DNA of 64,000 nt from Mesostigma viride (GCA_009746045.1 RPFO01000065.1:4417785-4481784), one strand, 5' to 3'. Shown: positions 1 through 13,259, numbered from the stretch's first letter. Translations and numbers: made by a program. Notes: a model not told the origin generated them from the sequence alone.

Positions 1-300
1 GATGGAGACACGTTTTTTCCTCCATGCACACCTGAAAAAAACTGCGCCGAGGTGCGGCACCGCGGCCTAAGGTAGCGATTACTGTCTACGACACGCCCGG
101 GGCTGGCTGCATCTACCTGTCGTCCACTTGTGACCCGTGGGGTACGCGAATTTGAATGCGGATTTCCCGTTAGTTGTGGCTCCATCGCTCCCGTTTTCTG
201 CTTTAGGCTGACATGAACCGACGGGGCTTCTTGGATTGAGGCACGTTTTTTTCTCCATGCACAGTTGAAAAAAAACTGCACCGAGGTGCCGCGGTGCCGC
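1..300 (+). repeat. Direct repeat ahead of the first retroelement
   Basis: A segment of about 65 bases at the window start recurs at 228-297: both contain a T-run, a CCATGCACA box, an A-run and CCGAGGTG. The spacing is about 230 bases. It lies immediately 5' of the retrotransposon coding region, so it may be a tandem 5' promoter monomer of that element or simply a truncated upstream copy. The left copy is cut by the window edge. Confidence 0.5.
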
Positions 301-459
301 CCCGCATTGGGGGGCTGCCGCCCCCCAACCCCCCCGTGTCCGCATCCCGCTCTCCACCCCGTGTCCGCTTCCCGTTCGGTTGTTTTCCGCACCTCCCCCA
401 TGCCTCCTTCACGACGCCGCACCTCCCGGGCGCGGAATGCGCAACCTAGTGGCGCCCCT

Positions 460-3073
460 GCGCTGCGTTAGTCCTTGCGCATCGCGGCACAACTGCAAGA
501 GATGGGAGACCTGGACGACGGCGGTCGTGGCGCCCCTGTGCCACTCTCGCTTGTATGTGAGGTCGGCCACAGTGGTGAGCTACTAGGATGCCCCCCGTCT
601 CCTAGTGTGTGATTCGTGCCAATGCGGCTGGCACACGCGCTGCTTGGTCCCGCCCCTCTTCCGGCTGCCTCCCCCGGGTCCTTGGGCGTGCCCTCATTGC
701 GTGGCCCCGCCTCCGCCGTCCCTAGGCTCCCAACGCGCGGCCGTGTCGACCCGAGGATCCCATTCGGCCCGCGCCCCCTCCCGCAGCCCCTCGCTGGACC
801 CTCTCCTGGGCCTTGCGGACCTCGTGGAGGGTTCCACACCGTGCTCCCGCTCTCCCCGCGCCGTCACGTCCGGCCCCTCCGCGGGGTCCCCTGGCCCTGC
901 CCGCCTAGCTCTGGGGATCCACCTCGGCCAGCACGGCGGTGGCCACTGACCTGCGTCCTCCTGTGCTTGAGGGGTCCCTGGCGGCTCTCCTCCCTGAGGC
1001 TGTGGGACACCCTGCGGCGACTCCTGTGGTGGGCCCCTGGTCGGCCGCGCTTGGGTCCCACGACTTCTCCGTTTGGCCCCCCACCAACATTGCGGGCGTC
1101 AGCGCGCTCCGGCACGCCACGTTCTCTTGGCTGTATTGCCCCTTGCTGTTGGACGCTGTCGGCTTGCACGCGGCGTTTCCTACGCTCCCACGGCCCCCTG
1201 AATTTAGTGCCCTTGTGGTTCGTGTCCGGCACATGCTGCAGGCAGCCTCCCCCCCTGTCCTTGCCTCCACGCTTTGGGGGTTTGTCCTCGAGGACTACCA
1301 TGCCGGCGGCCGCCTGCCTTGGCACCTGCCCGCGGTGCGCCAAGAATGGCTCCTGAATCTGGACGCTCAAGTGGCGCAGGCGGTGGTGCTCTTTGCTACA
1401 GGGCTTGCCGTGCAGGCCCAGCAGGCCGCCCGCGACATATCTCGCTGGGGGGGCCACCGACCACGCCTTGCTCGATCGCCCTCAGCTGCACACGTTTCTT
1501 GCCTCTGCCGGGCCCGGCTCGGCCGGCCTTGTTGCGCAGGCCCACGGGCGCTTGACTACGGCGGTCACCCCAGCGCAAGCCGCCCGCCTGCGCGTTGACT
1601 TCGGGGCTCCTGTCACCGTGCACGCCGGCGACCTGGTTCTGTACGATGCGGGGGGGGGGCGTGTTCTTGAGCTGAGCGCGGGTGCGGCCGTGCCCGCCAT
1701 CTTGCACGATGTGCTCGAGCTTGCGGGCATCCCCCATGTCTGGCACCCTGCTGGTCCGCGCCGCCGTCTTCTCTCCGCCGATGAGATCGCCCGACTGCCG
1801 AGCTGGGAGCTGGGGTGGGACGCGGCGCCCGCCCACTACGGGCCGGCCCACTTGGTGGATGTCACTGCCAGCGGCCCCTCCTGCCCCATCTGCTTGGACC
1901 TGCCTCGCCCTGGTGACGGTCTCTGCCGCCTCCCTGCTTGCGGCCACGTCTTCCATCAAGCTTGCATCGCCACGAGCTTGCACGCGACCTCCGCCACCTG
2001 CCCCCTTTGCCGGGCCGCGGTCCTTTCCCCCTTGCCTCCTGGCGTTCTCCCGCTGGGGCCCTCGCCCGTGTCCGTGCGCCGCCAGTCCCACGCGCCTGCC
2101 CCGACACCTGCCTCCCCTGTGCGTGGTCGTGGGTCGCGCGCCGGCTTGGCTGCCTCCTCCAGCGCCCCCCTCCCGGCCGTGGGGGCCGTCCCCGGCCGGT
2201 CTTGTCCTCGGCTGCCACGAGCCCTGCTGACCGCCCGGCGGCCGGCCCCGCCCTGGGCTCCGCGCGGCTGCCGCTGTCGTTCCTCTGGCTGAGGGTGCTC
2301 CCGAACCCTCACCCTCTCGGCCCGGGGCCGCCGGACCGGGTGGGCGCACCCCCTCAGATGGCTTCCATTATTGCCAAGTCGGTGGTCCCCTTGGTGCCCC
2401 GTGTGGCGCGCGCTTGCCCAACCGGAATTTTTGTTGGTGCACATTCGGGCTTCCCACCCCCACATCAAGGAGGCAGCCATGCGCGCCATGGACTGCTACC
2501 GCTGCCCGGCAGCCCATTGCCAGCGGATTTTTTCAATCCACGGGCGGTACCAGCATGAGCGGCAGTGCCGCCGCCAACCCCCCCAGAACGGCCTGCCCGG
2601 CGGCCCGGCGGCCGCACCGGCCTCCCGGTCAGGGGCGGCCCCTCGTTCGGCCCCCGCCCCTCCTCCGGCATCGCAGGGTACGAGCGATCCGGGGGACCTC
2701 TCGGCAGGCTGGGCATTCCTGGCCACGCTCCCTTTTGCCGCATGTGCGCGCAACCCTTGCATGACGCTCCCGGACGTCCCTCACCGCGCCCGGAGCTTGT
2801 TCACGCGCGGCGCCTTGCTCTCCCTGGCCCACATGCACAGTCATCCCCTCGACGAACTCGGCCACAAGCTGTTTCTCGTCACCCCCCGGCTCCTCCTAGC
2901 GCCGTTGGAGCGGGGCGTGCGTGGCGTATAGGGCGCGGTCATCGCTCGCTGCCCGCGGGTCCTCCTCGGTGATTGGGAAGGGCTGTGGGCGCTGCAGCAT
3001 CCGGCCTCCACCCGGGTGTCGGGGGCCGCCTCCTTTGCCCGGGTGGAAGCTGACGTCATGCGGTTGGTGAAGG
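460..3073 (+). pseudogene. 5' coding part of the retrotransposon (PHD-like, RING and C2H2 fingers)
   Basis: At 605-715 the frame encodes a PHD-finger C-terminal half (CDSCQCGWHTRCL, then PPGPWACPHC). The preceding cysteine pair sits in another frame (CEVGHSGE), so there is a frameshift near 600. In the frame open at 1393-2292 a RING-H2 domain is clear: CPICLDLPRPGDG, CGHVFHQACI, CPLCRAA. In the frame at 2371-2931 a C2H2 finger is seen (CYRCPAAHCQRIFSIHGRY, then QHERQC). The following stretch to 3073 (ARVEADVMRLV) resumes in the RT part after the inverted insert. Such fingers presumably bind nucleic acid or protein partners of the RNP. A RING domain hints at ubiquitin-ligase activity, but this is inference. 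Confidence 0.75.
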
Positions 3074-4015
3074 CAGGCGGCCGCCGGCATGGTAGTCCTC
3101 GAGGACAAAACCCCTTGAGCGTGCATGGAGGCCAGGGCAGGGGGGGAGGCTGCAGGTGCAGCATTAATGTGCCGGACACAAACCACAAGGGCACTAAATT
3201 CAGGGGGCCGTGGGAGCCTAGGAAACACCGCGTGCAAGCCGACAGCGTCCAACAGCAAGGGGCAATACAGCCAAGAGAACGTGGCGTGCCGGAGCGCGCT
3301 GACGCCCGCAATGTTGGTGGGGGGCCAAACCGAGAAGTCGTGGGACCCAAGCCCGGCCGACCAGGGGCCAACCACAGGAGTCGCCGCAGGGTGGCCCACA
3401 GCCTCATGCAATGAGGAGGGCCGCCAGGGACCCCTCAAGCACAGGAGGACGCAGGTCGGCCACCGCCGTGCTGGCCGAAGGTGGGTCCCCAGAGCTAGGC
3501 GAGGCAGGGCCAGGGGACCCCGCGGAGGGGCCGGACGCGACAGCGCGGGGAGAGCGGGAGCACGGTGCGGAACCCTCCACGAGGTCCGCAAGGCCCAGGA
3601 GAGGGTCCAGCGAGGGGCTGCGGGAGGGGGCGCGGGCCGAATGGGATCCTCGGGTCGACACGGCCGCGCGTTGGGAGCCTAGGGACGGCGGAGGCGGGGC
3701 CACGCAATGAGGCCACGCCCAAGGACCCGGGGGAGGCAGCCGGAAGAGGGGCGGGACCAAGCAGCGCGTGTGCCAGCCGCATTGGCACGAATCACACACT
3801 AGGAAACGGGGGGCATCCTAGTAGCTCACCACTGTGGTAGACCTTACACACAAGCGAGAGTGGCACAGGGGCACCACGACCGCCGTCGTCCAGGTCTCCC
3901 ATCTCTTGCAGTTGCGCCGCGATGCGTAAGGACGGACGCGGCGCAGGGGCGCCACTAGGCTGCGCATCCCGCGCCCGGGAGGTGCCGTGTCGTGAAGGAG
4001 GCATGGGGGAGGTGA
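3074..4015 (-). repeat. Inverted copy of the retroelement 5' region (matches 397-1319)
   Basis: Read on the minus strand, 4015 to 3074 repeats 397-1319 closely, including the PHD-like segment (CDSCQCGWHTRCL). Small indels such as an extra TTAA near 3165 separate the copies. It splits the retroelement ORF: coding sequence ending in RVEADVMRLV just before 3074 continues at about 4045 with AAADLAAGHLAPAARPW. The two arms are separated by about 1.75 kb and could fold back. Twin-priming inversion or insertion of a second 5' fragment are both possible origins. Confidence 0.9.
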
Positions 4016-5514
4016 GAAGATATATATTGCCTGGTTGAATCTTTGAGGCTGCCGCCGACTTGGCCGCGGGGCACCTGGCCCCAGCGGCGCGCCCTTGGCT
4101 GGTTGGGGCACGCCTCATTGCCCTCCTGAAAGACGACGTCCCCCCGCCTGCTGGCCGCGTTCGTCCCATTGCTTGCGGCGAGGTCCTACACAAGCTGGTG
4201 AGTAAGGTCATTTGTCGCCAAAAGGCCCCCAGGTTTCGCGCCTACTTCTGCCCCAACCGGAGTGATACTGAGGAGTCCGTCGCGGCCCAGCTTGGTGTCG
4301 CCACCAAAGGGCCGGGGCAGCGACATCATCGTGCACACAGTTCAGGCCTACCTAGAGACGCATCCGACCATGTGGCGCTGAAGGTGGATTGCCACAATGC
4401 GTTCAACGCTGTCACCAAGGCTAGCATCTTTGAGGCCGTCGGCGAGGCGTTCCCTGACCTTCTTGCGTGGACAGCAGCCTGCTACGGCGAACCCACTCAA
4501 CTCTCCCTCCTCATGGAGGATGGGACGTTCGCCGACGTTGCTCCCCGCACGGGGACCCAGCAAGGCGACCCCCTCGGCCCCTTTTACCTGTCCGCCCGGC
4601 TGCACAAGGCTCTCCAAGGTGTCCACGCTGCGCACCCGGATGTCGTGCTCCTCGCCTATATGGACGATATCCATGCCCTTGGCCCGGCTGACGCTGTAGT
4701 TGCCGCCTCGGCTGCCCTTGAAGTGGCCATGGCGGCCATCAACCTTCGGCTCACCCTCCCCAAGTGTGCAGTCTTTTCGCCCCAGGGGGACTGCTCTGGC
4801 CTCCCCGCGGCTATCCCGGGGGCATTGGCGCGGACGCGTGGTTTCTCGTGCCTGGGCGTCCCTGTGGGTGACCCTGACTACGTCGAAGAGGAGCTCCGGG
4901 CCACCGTGGAACAGCGCACCCATGTCCTCGAGACTTGGGCGCGCCTCAAGGACCCCCAGACCAAAGGGCTCCTCCTGTGGTTTTGCGCCCACCCGCGGGT
5001 GGTTCACTGGCTCCGTGGCGCTCCCCCCCACTTGGTGCGGCTTGCCGGGGAAGGCCACGACGAGCGCATTCAGGCCGCCTTGCAGGTGCTCCTCCCCGGC
5101 TCTAGCTTGCCAGCTCACTCCATGCGCTTGGCCACCCTCCCCTGCCGCATGGGCGGGTGTGGGCTCACCCGCGCCGCCCGCCTCGCCCCCGCCGCCGCCT
5201 TGGCTCTGTTGCTCAGGCCTGGGCGGAGATCCGCCGGTTGGTCCCCAGCGCCGTCAGCGCCATTCCCGACTTGGTCACCCCACCCCCCTTCCCCTTTGTG
5301 CAGGCTGTGCAGGATTCTTACCTCGGGATCCAGCAGGCCTGCGACCTTGTCCGCCCCGCCTAGGCCGTCCACCGTCGCCTGCCCCGGGGCACGCCCGGCG
5401 TGTCCACTGTCGTCAGTCCTAGTGTCTTCCCTGCCTGCTTTCATGAAAAACAACAAAAGACCTACGCGGGTATACTACACTGTGCCGACTGGATGGGTCT
5501 GCATGCGAGCTTGA
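4016..5514 (+). pseudogene. Reverse transcriptase domain of the non-LTR element
   Basis: The frame open at 4060-5514 shows the RT palm motifs in order: LKVDCHNAFN (motif A, aspartate 4387-4389), GTQQGDPLGP (motif B, about 4552) and AYMDDIH (motif C, YxDD, about 4656). This GTQQGDPLGP form is common in algal and protist LINEs. A thumb-like region with CRMGGCGLTRAA follows near 5143. The frame is lost near 5205, where homology moves to another frame (SVAQAWAEIRRLVPS), and stops occur at about 5361 and 5625. It would copy element RNA at a nicked target if intact; this copy cannot. Confidence 0.88.
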
Positions 5515-5627
5515 ACGATCAGGGGAAGGCTTGGCTTCACTCCGTTTCCCTTGAGGGGAGCGTGGGGGCCGCATTCCTGCGCGCCCTCCCCATGAGCCCT
5601 TTGTTCACGCTGGTTCCGGCCCCTTAG

Positions 5628-6303
5628 GCCATCGCCCTCCACCAGCTGTTTGCCCCGCAACCTCTGATCACGGTGGGCGCGTCCTGCGGCAGCTGCGGGC
5701 TTGCTCTCGATACTACTGGGACGCACTACATCGCGTGCATGGGTGGCCAGCAGAACCAGAACTGGTTCCTCTATCTCCAAACCGCTCTCCTCCGGGTGGT
5801 GTGTGCCATGGTTCGGTCGGTCTTTTCCCACTCCACCATCAAGTGCGAGGACGCGGATGGGGCCGCCCTCTACTCACCCAACCACCACCCCGACATTACC
5901 GTGCTTGACTACGATGGGCAGGGTTGCCACCTGCTCATCGATGTCTCCGTGGCTCGGCCGCTCTCCGGTCGCCACATCCTCGGGGCGGCTGTGGATGCCG
6001 GCGCTGCAGCCGCTGTGGCTGAGAGCGACAAGTTTGCCTCCTACGGCAATGTGGGGCCCCACCGAGTCATCCCCTCTGTCCTTGAGGAGTTCGGGGCCAT
6101 GGGCCCCAAGACGGCGGAGTTTTTCCACGAGTGCTGCCAGCGCCGTGAAGACCGCCTCGACCTCGAGGGTCAGACCGCCCCGTGGTCTGCCTGCACGTGG
6201 TCCTCGTATTGGCTGCAGCGCCTGTCACTTGCCCTCACTCGCACCGTGGCTGATGTTATTCCGCCGCACCCGGGCCGACTTTGTCGCGACCCATGCGGTC
6301 TAG
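5628..6303 (+). pseudogene. CCHC knuckle and PD-(D/E)xK endonuclease end of the non-LTR element
   Basis: The frame open from 5673 begins with a C-x2-C-...-H-x3-C knuckle (CGSCGLALDTTGTHYIAC) and then HHPDITVLDYDGQ...LLIDVSV, the PD...D core expected of the restriction-like nuclease in R2-type LINEs, with a conserved lysine in AESDKFASYG. FGAMGPKTAEFF and REDRLDLEG near 6090-6170 recur in the minus-strand fragment at 6.7-6.9 kb, confirming a family. After about 6260 the homologous ending (RRTRADFVATHAV, stop 6301-6303) is in a different frame, so there is one more frameshift. Confidence 0.8.
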
Positions 6304-6540
6304 ATTCCTCCCAGGCCTGCATGGTGGGCCGGCAGCGATTCTGCTGCGTGTCGTGGTTTTGGGATGTAGTTAGTTGTACCTTGTGCAGCTGGCGCGATCC
6401 TTGCATGCACGTGTCAGATTACAATCAATTTCTTCAGGGTTCTTCTTCTTTTCGGGGTTTTCCTTCTGTTGCATGCCAATCTCACCTCAGTAATTTATCA
6501 TTCTCAATGAATATATATGTATATATATATCAAAAAATAT

Positions 6541-6920
6541 AATTACTTACAGCAGAGTAAAGGCACCCGCGTAAAAATAAACAAAGCCAACGCTAACAAG
6601 AGATACCACGACAAAAAAACTATACAGCCGGCATGGGACACTCGATCCACACCGCGGAAAGCAGTAAAACAGCCTAATAACCGTGCTGTGCCGCAAAGTC
6701 AGCTCGTGTGCGGCGGAGCAAGATGTCAGCCATAGCCCGGGTAATCGCTACCGAAAGGTGTTGGCGTCAATACGATGTCCAGGTCCGCGCTGACCAAGGG
6801 GCCCACTGGCCCTCCAGGTCCAGGCGGTCCTCCCGGAGCCGGCAGCACTCCTTAAAGAAGCCAGCGGTCAGGGTCCCCATGGCCCCGAACCCCTCCAAGA
6901 CAAAGGGTACCACACGAATA
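6541..6920 (-). mobile_element. 5'-truncated fragment of a related retroelement, tail-to-tail with the first
   Basis: The minus strand from about 6917 encodes VVPFVLEGFGAMG, FFKECC and REDRLDLEGQWAPWSA, matching VIPSVLEEFGAMG, FFHECC and REDRLDLEGQTAPWSA of the plus-strand element. It ends in RRTRADFAAQHGY before a stop, then a 3' tail running to about 6541. An in-frame stop in TSY(stop)RQHLS shows it is dead. The two 3' ends abut in an AT-rich stretch at about 6500-6545. Confidence 0.8.
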
Positions 6921-7567
6921 AATATACATACACATACATATCAGGGGCACTCATGATTAGCGTGTTCCTGGTTGTCTGCGGGCTGCCATGCGAGCTGCTG
7001 CGGACCAGCAAAATGCCCATGCCTTCCATCAGTGGCGTGTGCGGTTTTGCCTGGTTACTGACCAAGAGCGGTCACTTGGCCTGGTGCGGTTGCCTTCACA
7101 TTTTTCCTTTAGTGGCCACGTTATGTATTTCCACACCTGTCACCACTCATATCCCAGTTGGCTGCTGCAGAGCCTTTTTTTCTTGGGTGTACCCACCGTG
7201 GTGGCAAGCTGTCTCCATGCAGCACTCCCCAGGCAAGCGGGTTGCAACCCTGACGAGGACCCTGGTCACTGTTGCCCAGAAAGTTAAGAGGTTGGGTCAT
7301 TGTCTGCAGCCAACCTGCGTGCGATCGCATGGCAGGACACACTAGCAGTAGTTGGATGCATCCGTCACATTGCATGCTGGACAAGCTGATGATGTCTAAT
7401 TTTGCAGTGGAAATATGAATTGTTTTGTTCGCAGGATCTTGATGCGGCGCTTATTTAGGCTATGCTTGCGTTCTCATCCTTACCCGCTTTCATCTTCCAT
7501 CTCATCCGCCCCGTTGACAAGCGATCCGCTGTCCTTCGGTCGTGTGCTGTACCCCCTTTGCTCACAG
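6921..7567. other. Unassigned stretch before the first recognised PITH exon
   Basis: No coding similarity was recognised. The stretch should contain the 5' exons and introns of the PITH-domain gene, but none could be identified. It ends with the pyrimidine-rich acceptor at 7561-7567. Confidence 0.4.
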
Positions 7568-9520
<1,953 letters not shown>

Positions 9521-11190
9521 GTGAGCTCACACCCGCTGGACGCACATTTCTCTCTCTGCATGCCGTCGACACAAGTCCGTAGCCAACCGGACCACTACTG
9601 AGTACCCGCAGAAGGCGCGCTCCTGGACGCCGTCACACTTCGAATACTGGGGCCACTCTCGCGTAGCAGCATGCAGGGCTAGGTTTGGTGGTGCCACGCT
9701 CGCGACACATGGGCTGTTGTTGGTGTGGTCGCATGGGCTGGGTTTCACTTCGCTAGTTGCTGGATGCCGTCGACGCATCACGCATGCCCGCTGCCTGTGT
9801 CGCGGCTTCAGCAGGCAGCCTTTGCACCGCTGTGGAACATGCTGTTGGCACTCCACGTGTCATCTTCTGGTGGACAGCTGTGGTGGGGATACCGGCACAT
9901 CGAGAGAGGAGTGGGGACACCTGTTCGGACACTAGTGAGGGCACATGCTAGTGGAAGACTTGAGTGGAGAGGATCTCAGTCTTGGTGACAGGTTGTGTGT
10001 ATGTGTGTATGTGCACCGCCCATACAAATTCTTCCTGTCCTGGCTGTGCGGCTCAACCAGCTGCTGCAACAAATATTCTTTTTCGGATTATGCGTACTTT
10101 TCACGGTTCACCCTTGAAGATTTCATGCAGCCTCTTGAGCTCCTGCCCCCTAGTGGCCCCTACTTTCCACCCATCATCTTGACCCACCCATTAGTCATAG
10201 CCTCTTGTGCATGTGTTTATTAAGCTTTGTCATGAGTTACCAGTATTTAGCTGCTCCAATGCTGCTCAAACCTGCTTAGCCAACATCTTCCACCCCATGT
10301 CCACACCTTAGCTGCTGGAATACATGGTAGTGCAGATGCACTTGTGCACCCAGAGTAGGTGGCAGTTTACACCCACCACCTGCAGGTTGTAGCTCATACT
10401 GTATTAAATACCATATGCCCCTTCTCAGGGATACGTGTTACATATCCTCCCCACAGATATATGTTCTTTATTAATTAATTAATTAATGAGCTGCCAGTGG
10501 TTGGTCTTGACTATCTGTGATCAGTACAAGTACTACGTTCCCTGTTGTGTGGTTTGCACTAGTGTGCTTGTACATTTGGCATATGGCGTGCAAGGAATGG
10601 CTGAATTTCTGTCTCCCAAGACATGTGAGCTGAAGAAAAATTTGATTTGAACTTGTCTGTTTATGGATCCGTGTTATGCAAGGCTTATCATTTTTAAAAA
10701 ATGGTGTGAACATGCTCAACGCCCCCTCATGCACTCTAAATTCCATGGTTTATGATGGATCCCGCAGGGTCCCTGGTGGCGAATCTGGTGCGTTCAACTT
10801 GATCCAGTAGTCGACTGCCCTGGAGAGCAGCCTGATCAGGACCGCTGCCAAGTCAGCCAGGCCATGCAATGAGCTACCTGGACACTCACTCATTATCTGG
10901 ATATCTTAATGGCCAGCAAACACGTCTGCGGGGCTCCTTGCTATGAGTGACAACCCGCCCTGCACACGGTTGTCTCATGATTCTCGGCGTGTTTATCTAC
11001 TTTGTGTTCATTGTTGATTTGAACTGAGACAACTATACTAGTATACAAGCCCGCCCAGCCTGGGTGTTATGTCCTCACCTGGCGTGCCCCAGGCCGCGCG
11101 CGGCAGGGGCGCCTCCCGTGGACTTTTCGTGATAGACTCGGCATGGACATGTGCTACCCTGGACGGGACGGGCTCACACCCGGGCAGCCT
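9521..11190. other. Intergenic, no gene recognised
   Basis: Short frames lack similarity or domain signatures. The stretch contains a TTAA-tailed dispersed repeat (10405-10495) and is otherwise AT-balanced spacer downstream of the PITH gene. Confidence 0.45.
10405..10495 (-). repeat. TTAA-tailed dispersed repeat (inverted relative to 51017-51095)
   Basis: CATATGCCCCTTCTCAGGGA at 10411 followed by a (TTAA)n tail at 10470-10486 is the reverse complement of 51017-51095. Both belong to the SINE-like family whose copies end in a TTAA/AATT tail next to a CTCCGTTGGGAG-like block. That block is weakly preserved here. Confidence 0.7.
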
Positions 11191-11239
11191 CCTGGTTTGT
11201 CTGTAATATCAAGGAGACAACCTGGTTTGTCTGTAATAT
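11191..11239 (-). mobile_element. Micro-insertion: 11-bp retroelement 3' end with 19-bp target duplication
   Basis: CCTGGTTTGTCTGTAATAT occurs at 11191-11209 and again at 11221-11239. The 11 bases between (CAAGGAGACAA) are the outermost end of the reverse-transcriptase element found at 59.8-62.2 kb, in its CAAGGAG variant. This is what an extremely 5'-truncated retroelement copy flanked by its target-site duplication would look like. Confidence 0.7.
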
Positions 11240-12014
11240 GGAGGCAAAGGGTACGCAAGGATAGATGGCAAGTAGTGATGAAGGAGACCACCCACTAGTC
11301 TTTGGGGGCTCCGCGTGTATGGCATTCATAGCGATTCGGGCCGTGGTGCCCACAACCCCGTAACTAGGACCTAGATAGCTTACATCATCCCGATTCCATC
11401 CCATGTTCCCCTCCCGCTGAGGACTTATGCTCACATAACGCAGTCGCGTGTCTATTAATTAATTAACTATACTAGTAGTATCTTTAATTTCTTACGGTTG
11501 CTTTCTTACCGGCAATGCAAACTTTGGGAGTGCATTCATGTAGATCGTAAAACAAAAAGCTGCATCCGGTTTGCATGGTGTCACCTGCTGGTAACAACAA
11601 GAACGGAAACCAGCGGCCCTTTGTCAGGGGGTTGCCTCGCAAAGCATTCGAACGAAACACTATGTATGTCCAGGAATAGATGTCTTGTGGTGTGCTGTGC
11701 CATGCCACCGGTCTATTCTCTATTGAATCTATCTAGAATGCCTAAACTAACAAGCCGAGCTAGGGACATGCCACGTAAGTAACATGCATGTCACGACGGT
11801 AATATAAACTTCATGCAGGGGAAAATGTTGGGTAAAAAGGTGAATTAGCCATGAAGGTCTTTATTAAATAAGAAAATTTAATCAACTGGTCGAAACCCAG
11901 CATCCTGCCTACCCCACCCAAAAGCCTGGAGCCCTAACTGCTATATCTTGGGTTGCCACGTTCCAGATGGCGCTAAATCTACAGCGGAACCGAGTGGCGC
12001 GATGTGGCAGCCAT
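11240..12014. other. Intergenic 3' flank of POR
   Basis: No convincing gene. A 94-residue plus-strand frame (11501-11782) has no recognisable motif. A (TTAA)n run lies at 11454-11465. The POR 3' UTR presumably lies in the last 200-300 bases. Confidence 0.4.
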
Positions 12015-13259
12015 TTACGCCCGGACGGGCGTCTTGAGGCCGACCAGCTTCTCGCTCAGCTCCCACAGGCGGCGGCCCTTGTTGTCGTCCTGCACCTCTT
12101 GGGATGGCTCATTGACGAAAGCCCCGGTCTCCTTGGAGTTGTAGTTGGCGTACAGGTTGTCGCCACTCTGCTTCCAGCTCCAGTAGGCTCCATTGGCGCC
12201 CATGCTTGGGTCGGACACGACGGCGGCAAGGCGCTTGCCCGCGTCCTCCTCGGAGACATAGCCCTTGGTCAGATTCTGCTGCAGCTTGGGGAAGGACCAA
12301 CGGAAGAAATCGTTGTGGTTGCGGAAGAGCTGGGTGTCGGCGATGCAGCCGGGGTAGAGCGACGAGAACGTCACGCCGCTGTCCTTGAAGCGGCGGCTGA
12401 ACTCACGCATCGTGAGCATGTTGCACACCTTGGAGTCCTTGTACGCCTTGGCGCCGTCAAACTTGCCACCGTTGATCATCGTGATCGGGTCCTTGAAGCC
12501 CTTGTCGAGGCCCTCCAGGTTGCCCAGGTCAGCCTTGGGCGGGATCTGGCCGGCCAGGGTGTTGGTGTTGCCCGTCACGGAGCCGACGATGACCATGCGC
12601 GGGTTCTTCTTCGACTTCTTCAGGTCCTCCAGCATCAGGTTGCACAGCAGGAAGTGGCCCAGGTGGTTGGTCGCCACGGACAGCTCGTAGCCGTCAGCCG
12701 TGAACGTCGGCTCCTTCGCCAGAGGCAGGTAGACGGCGGCGTTGGCGACCAGCGCGTCCACGGGCAGGCCGCTGGCGCGGAAGTTGTCGACGAAGTCACG
12801 GACGCTGTTCAGGGAAGCCAGGTCCAGGTGCATGATGGTGTAGGTGCCGTCGGCCATGCCCATCCTCTTAGCGGCCTTCTCGGCCTTAGCGTAGTCACGG
12901 CAGGCCATAACAACAAGCCACTCGCCAGATTTGGCCAGCTGCTTCGCGGCATTGAGCCCCAGGCCGGAAGAAGCGCCGGTAATGATGACAACCTTCTTTC
13001 CGGCAGCGTCGACCTTGCGGGCAACGACGGAGAAGGCAGCCGGGGTGGCCTGAACCCTCTGCTTAGCGGCTGTGGCCTCTAGGCTCATGCCTCCGAGCAG
13101 GCGGGACTCCTTGCCGAGGACGGCCTTCTTTGGTCCCGACGCACGGATAACAGCGCGCGCAGGCTCCGCCGCTGGGGCGGAGCGTGACGACAGCACATTG
13201 GTGTGGCTCGCGACGGCCGCACGGCTGAAAGCTACAGAGGCGGAAACAGTGGATGCCAT
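12015..13259 (-). CDS. POR: Light-dependent NADPH:protochlorophyllide oxidoreductase
   Basis: A single-exon ORF of 414 residues. It reduces protochlorophyllide to chlorophyllide with NADPH and light, in the plastid. Residues 1 to about 75 are rich in Ala, Ser and Arg with few acidic residues, as in a chloroplast transit peptide. The mature part is a short-chain dehydrogenase: TGASSGLG (94-101) binds NADPH, and the catalytic pair is Y273 and K277 in YKDSK. The POR-specific stretches [27 protein letters not shown] and YWSWKQSG are present, and it ends with [10 protein letters not shown]. Length matches algal and plant POR (about 390-410). The first ATG gives the expected transit peptide. Unlike its neighbours it has no intron. 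The long plus-strand frame opposite (11967-13082) is a GC-bias shadow. Confidence 0.98.
   Translation of the reverse strand: MASTVSASVAFSRAAVASHTNVLSSRSAPAAEPARAVIRASGPKKAVLGKESRLLGGMSLEATAAKQRVQATPAAFSVVARKVDAAGKKVVIITGASSGLGLNAAKQLAKSGEWLVVMACRDYAKAEKAAKRMGMADGTYTIMHLDLASLNSVRDFVDNFRASGLPVDALVANAAVYLPLAKEPTFTADGYELSVATNHLGHFLLCNLMLEDLKKSKKNPRMVIVGSVTGNTNTLAGQIPPKADLGNLEGLDKGFKDPITMINGGKFDGAKAYKDSKVCNMLTMREFSRRFKDSGVTFSSLYPGCIADTQLFRNHNDFFRWSFPKLQQNLTKGYVSEEDAGKRLAAVVSDPSMGANGAYWSWKQSGDNLYANYNSKETGAFVNEPSQEVQDDNKGRRLWELSEKLVGLKTPVRA

Larger units (their letters stand above)
390..6540 (+). mobile_element. Degenerate non-LTR retrotransposon with RT and restriction-like endonuclease
   Basis: Plus-strand order is PHD-like finger (about 550-720), RING finger (about 1880-2020), C2H2 finger (about 2490-2570), reverse transcriptase (4016-5200), CCHC knuckle (about 5685-5740) and a PD-(D/E)xK-type endonuclease (about 5870-6060), then an AT-rich tail near 6500-6540. 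RT followed by a CCHC knuckle and a restriction-like nuclease is the architecture of the R2/NeSL/HERO-like early-branching LINEs. The copy is dead: the frame changes several times, stops fall inside the RT-endonuclease linker, and an inverted copy of the 5' region (3074-4015) interrupts the ORF. The limits are approximate because no target duplication could be identified. Confidence 0.85.

Noticed and set aside
7433-7460. Upstream PITH exon at GCAG|GATCTTGATGCG
   Set aside because: The frame hits a stop after seven codons and has no donor site.
11967-13082. 371-codon plus-strand ORF
   Set aside because: Exact antisense of POR; GC-rich third positions remove stops.
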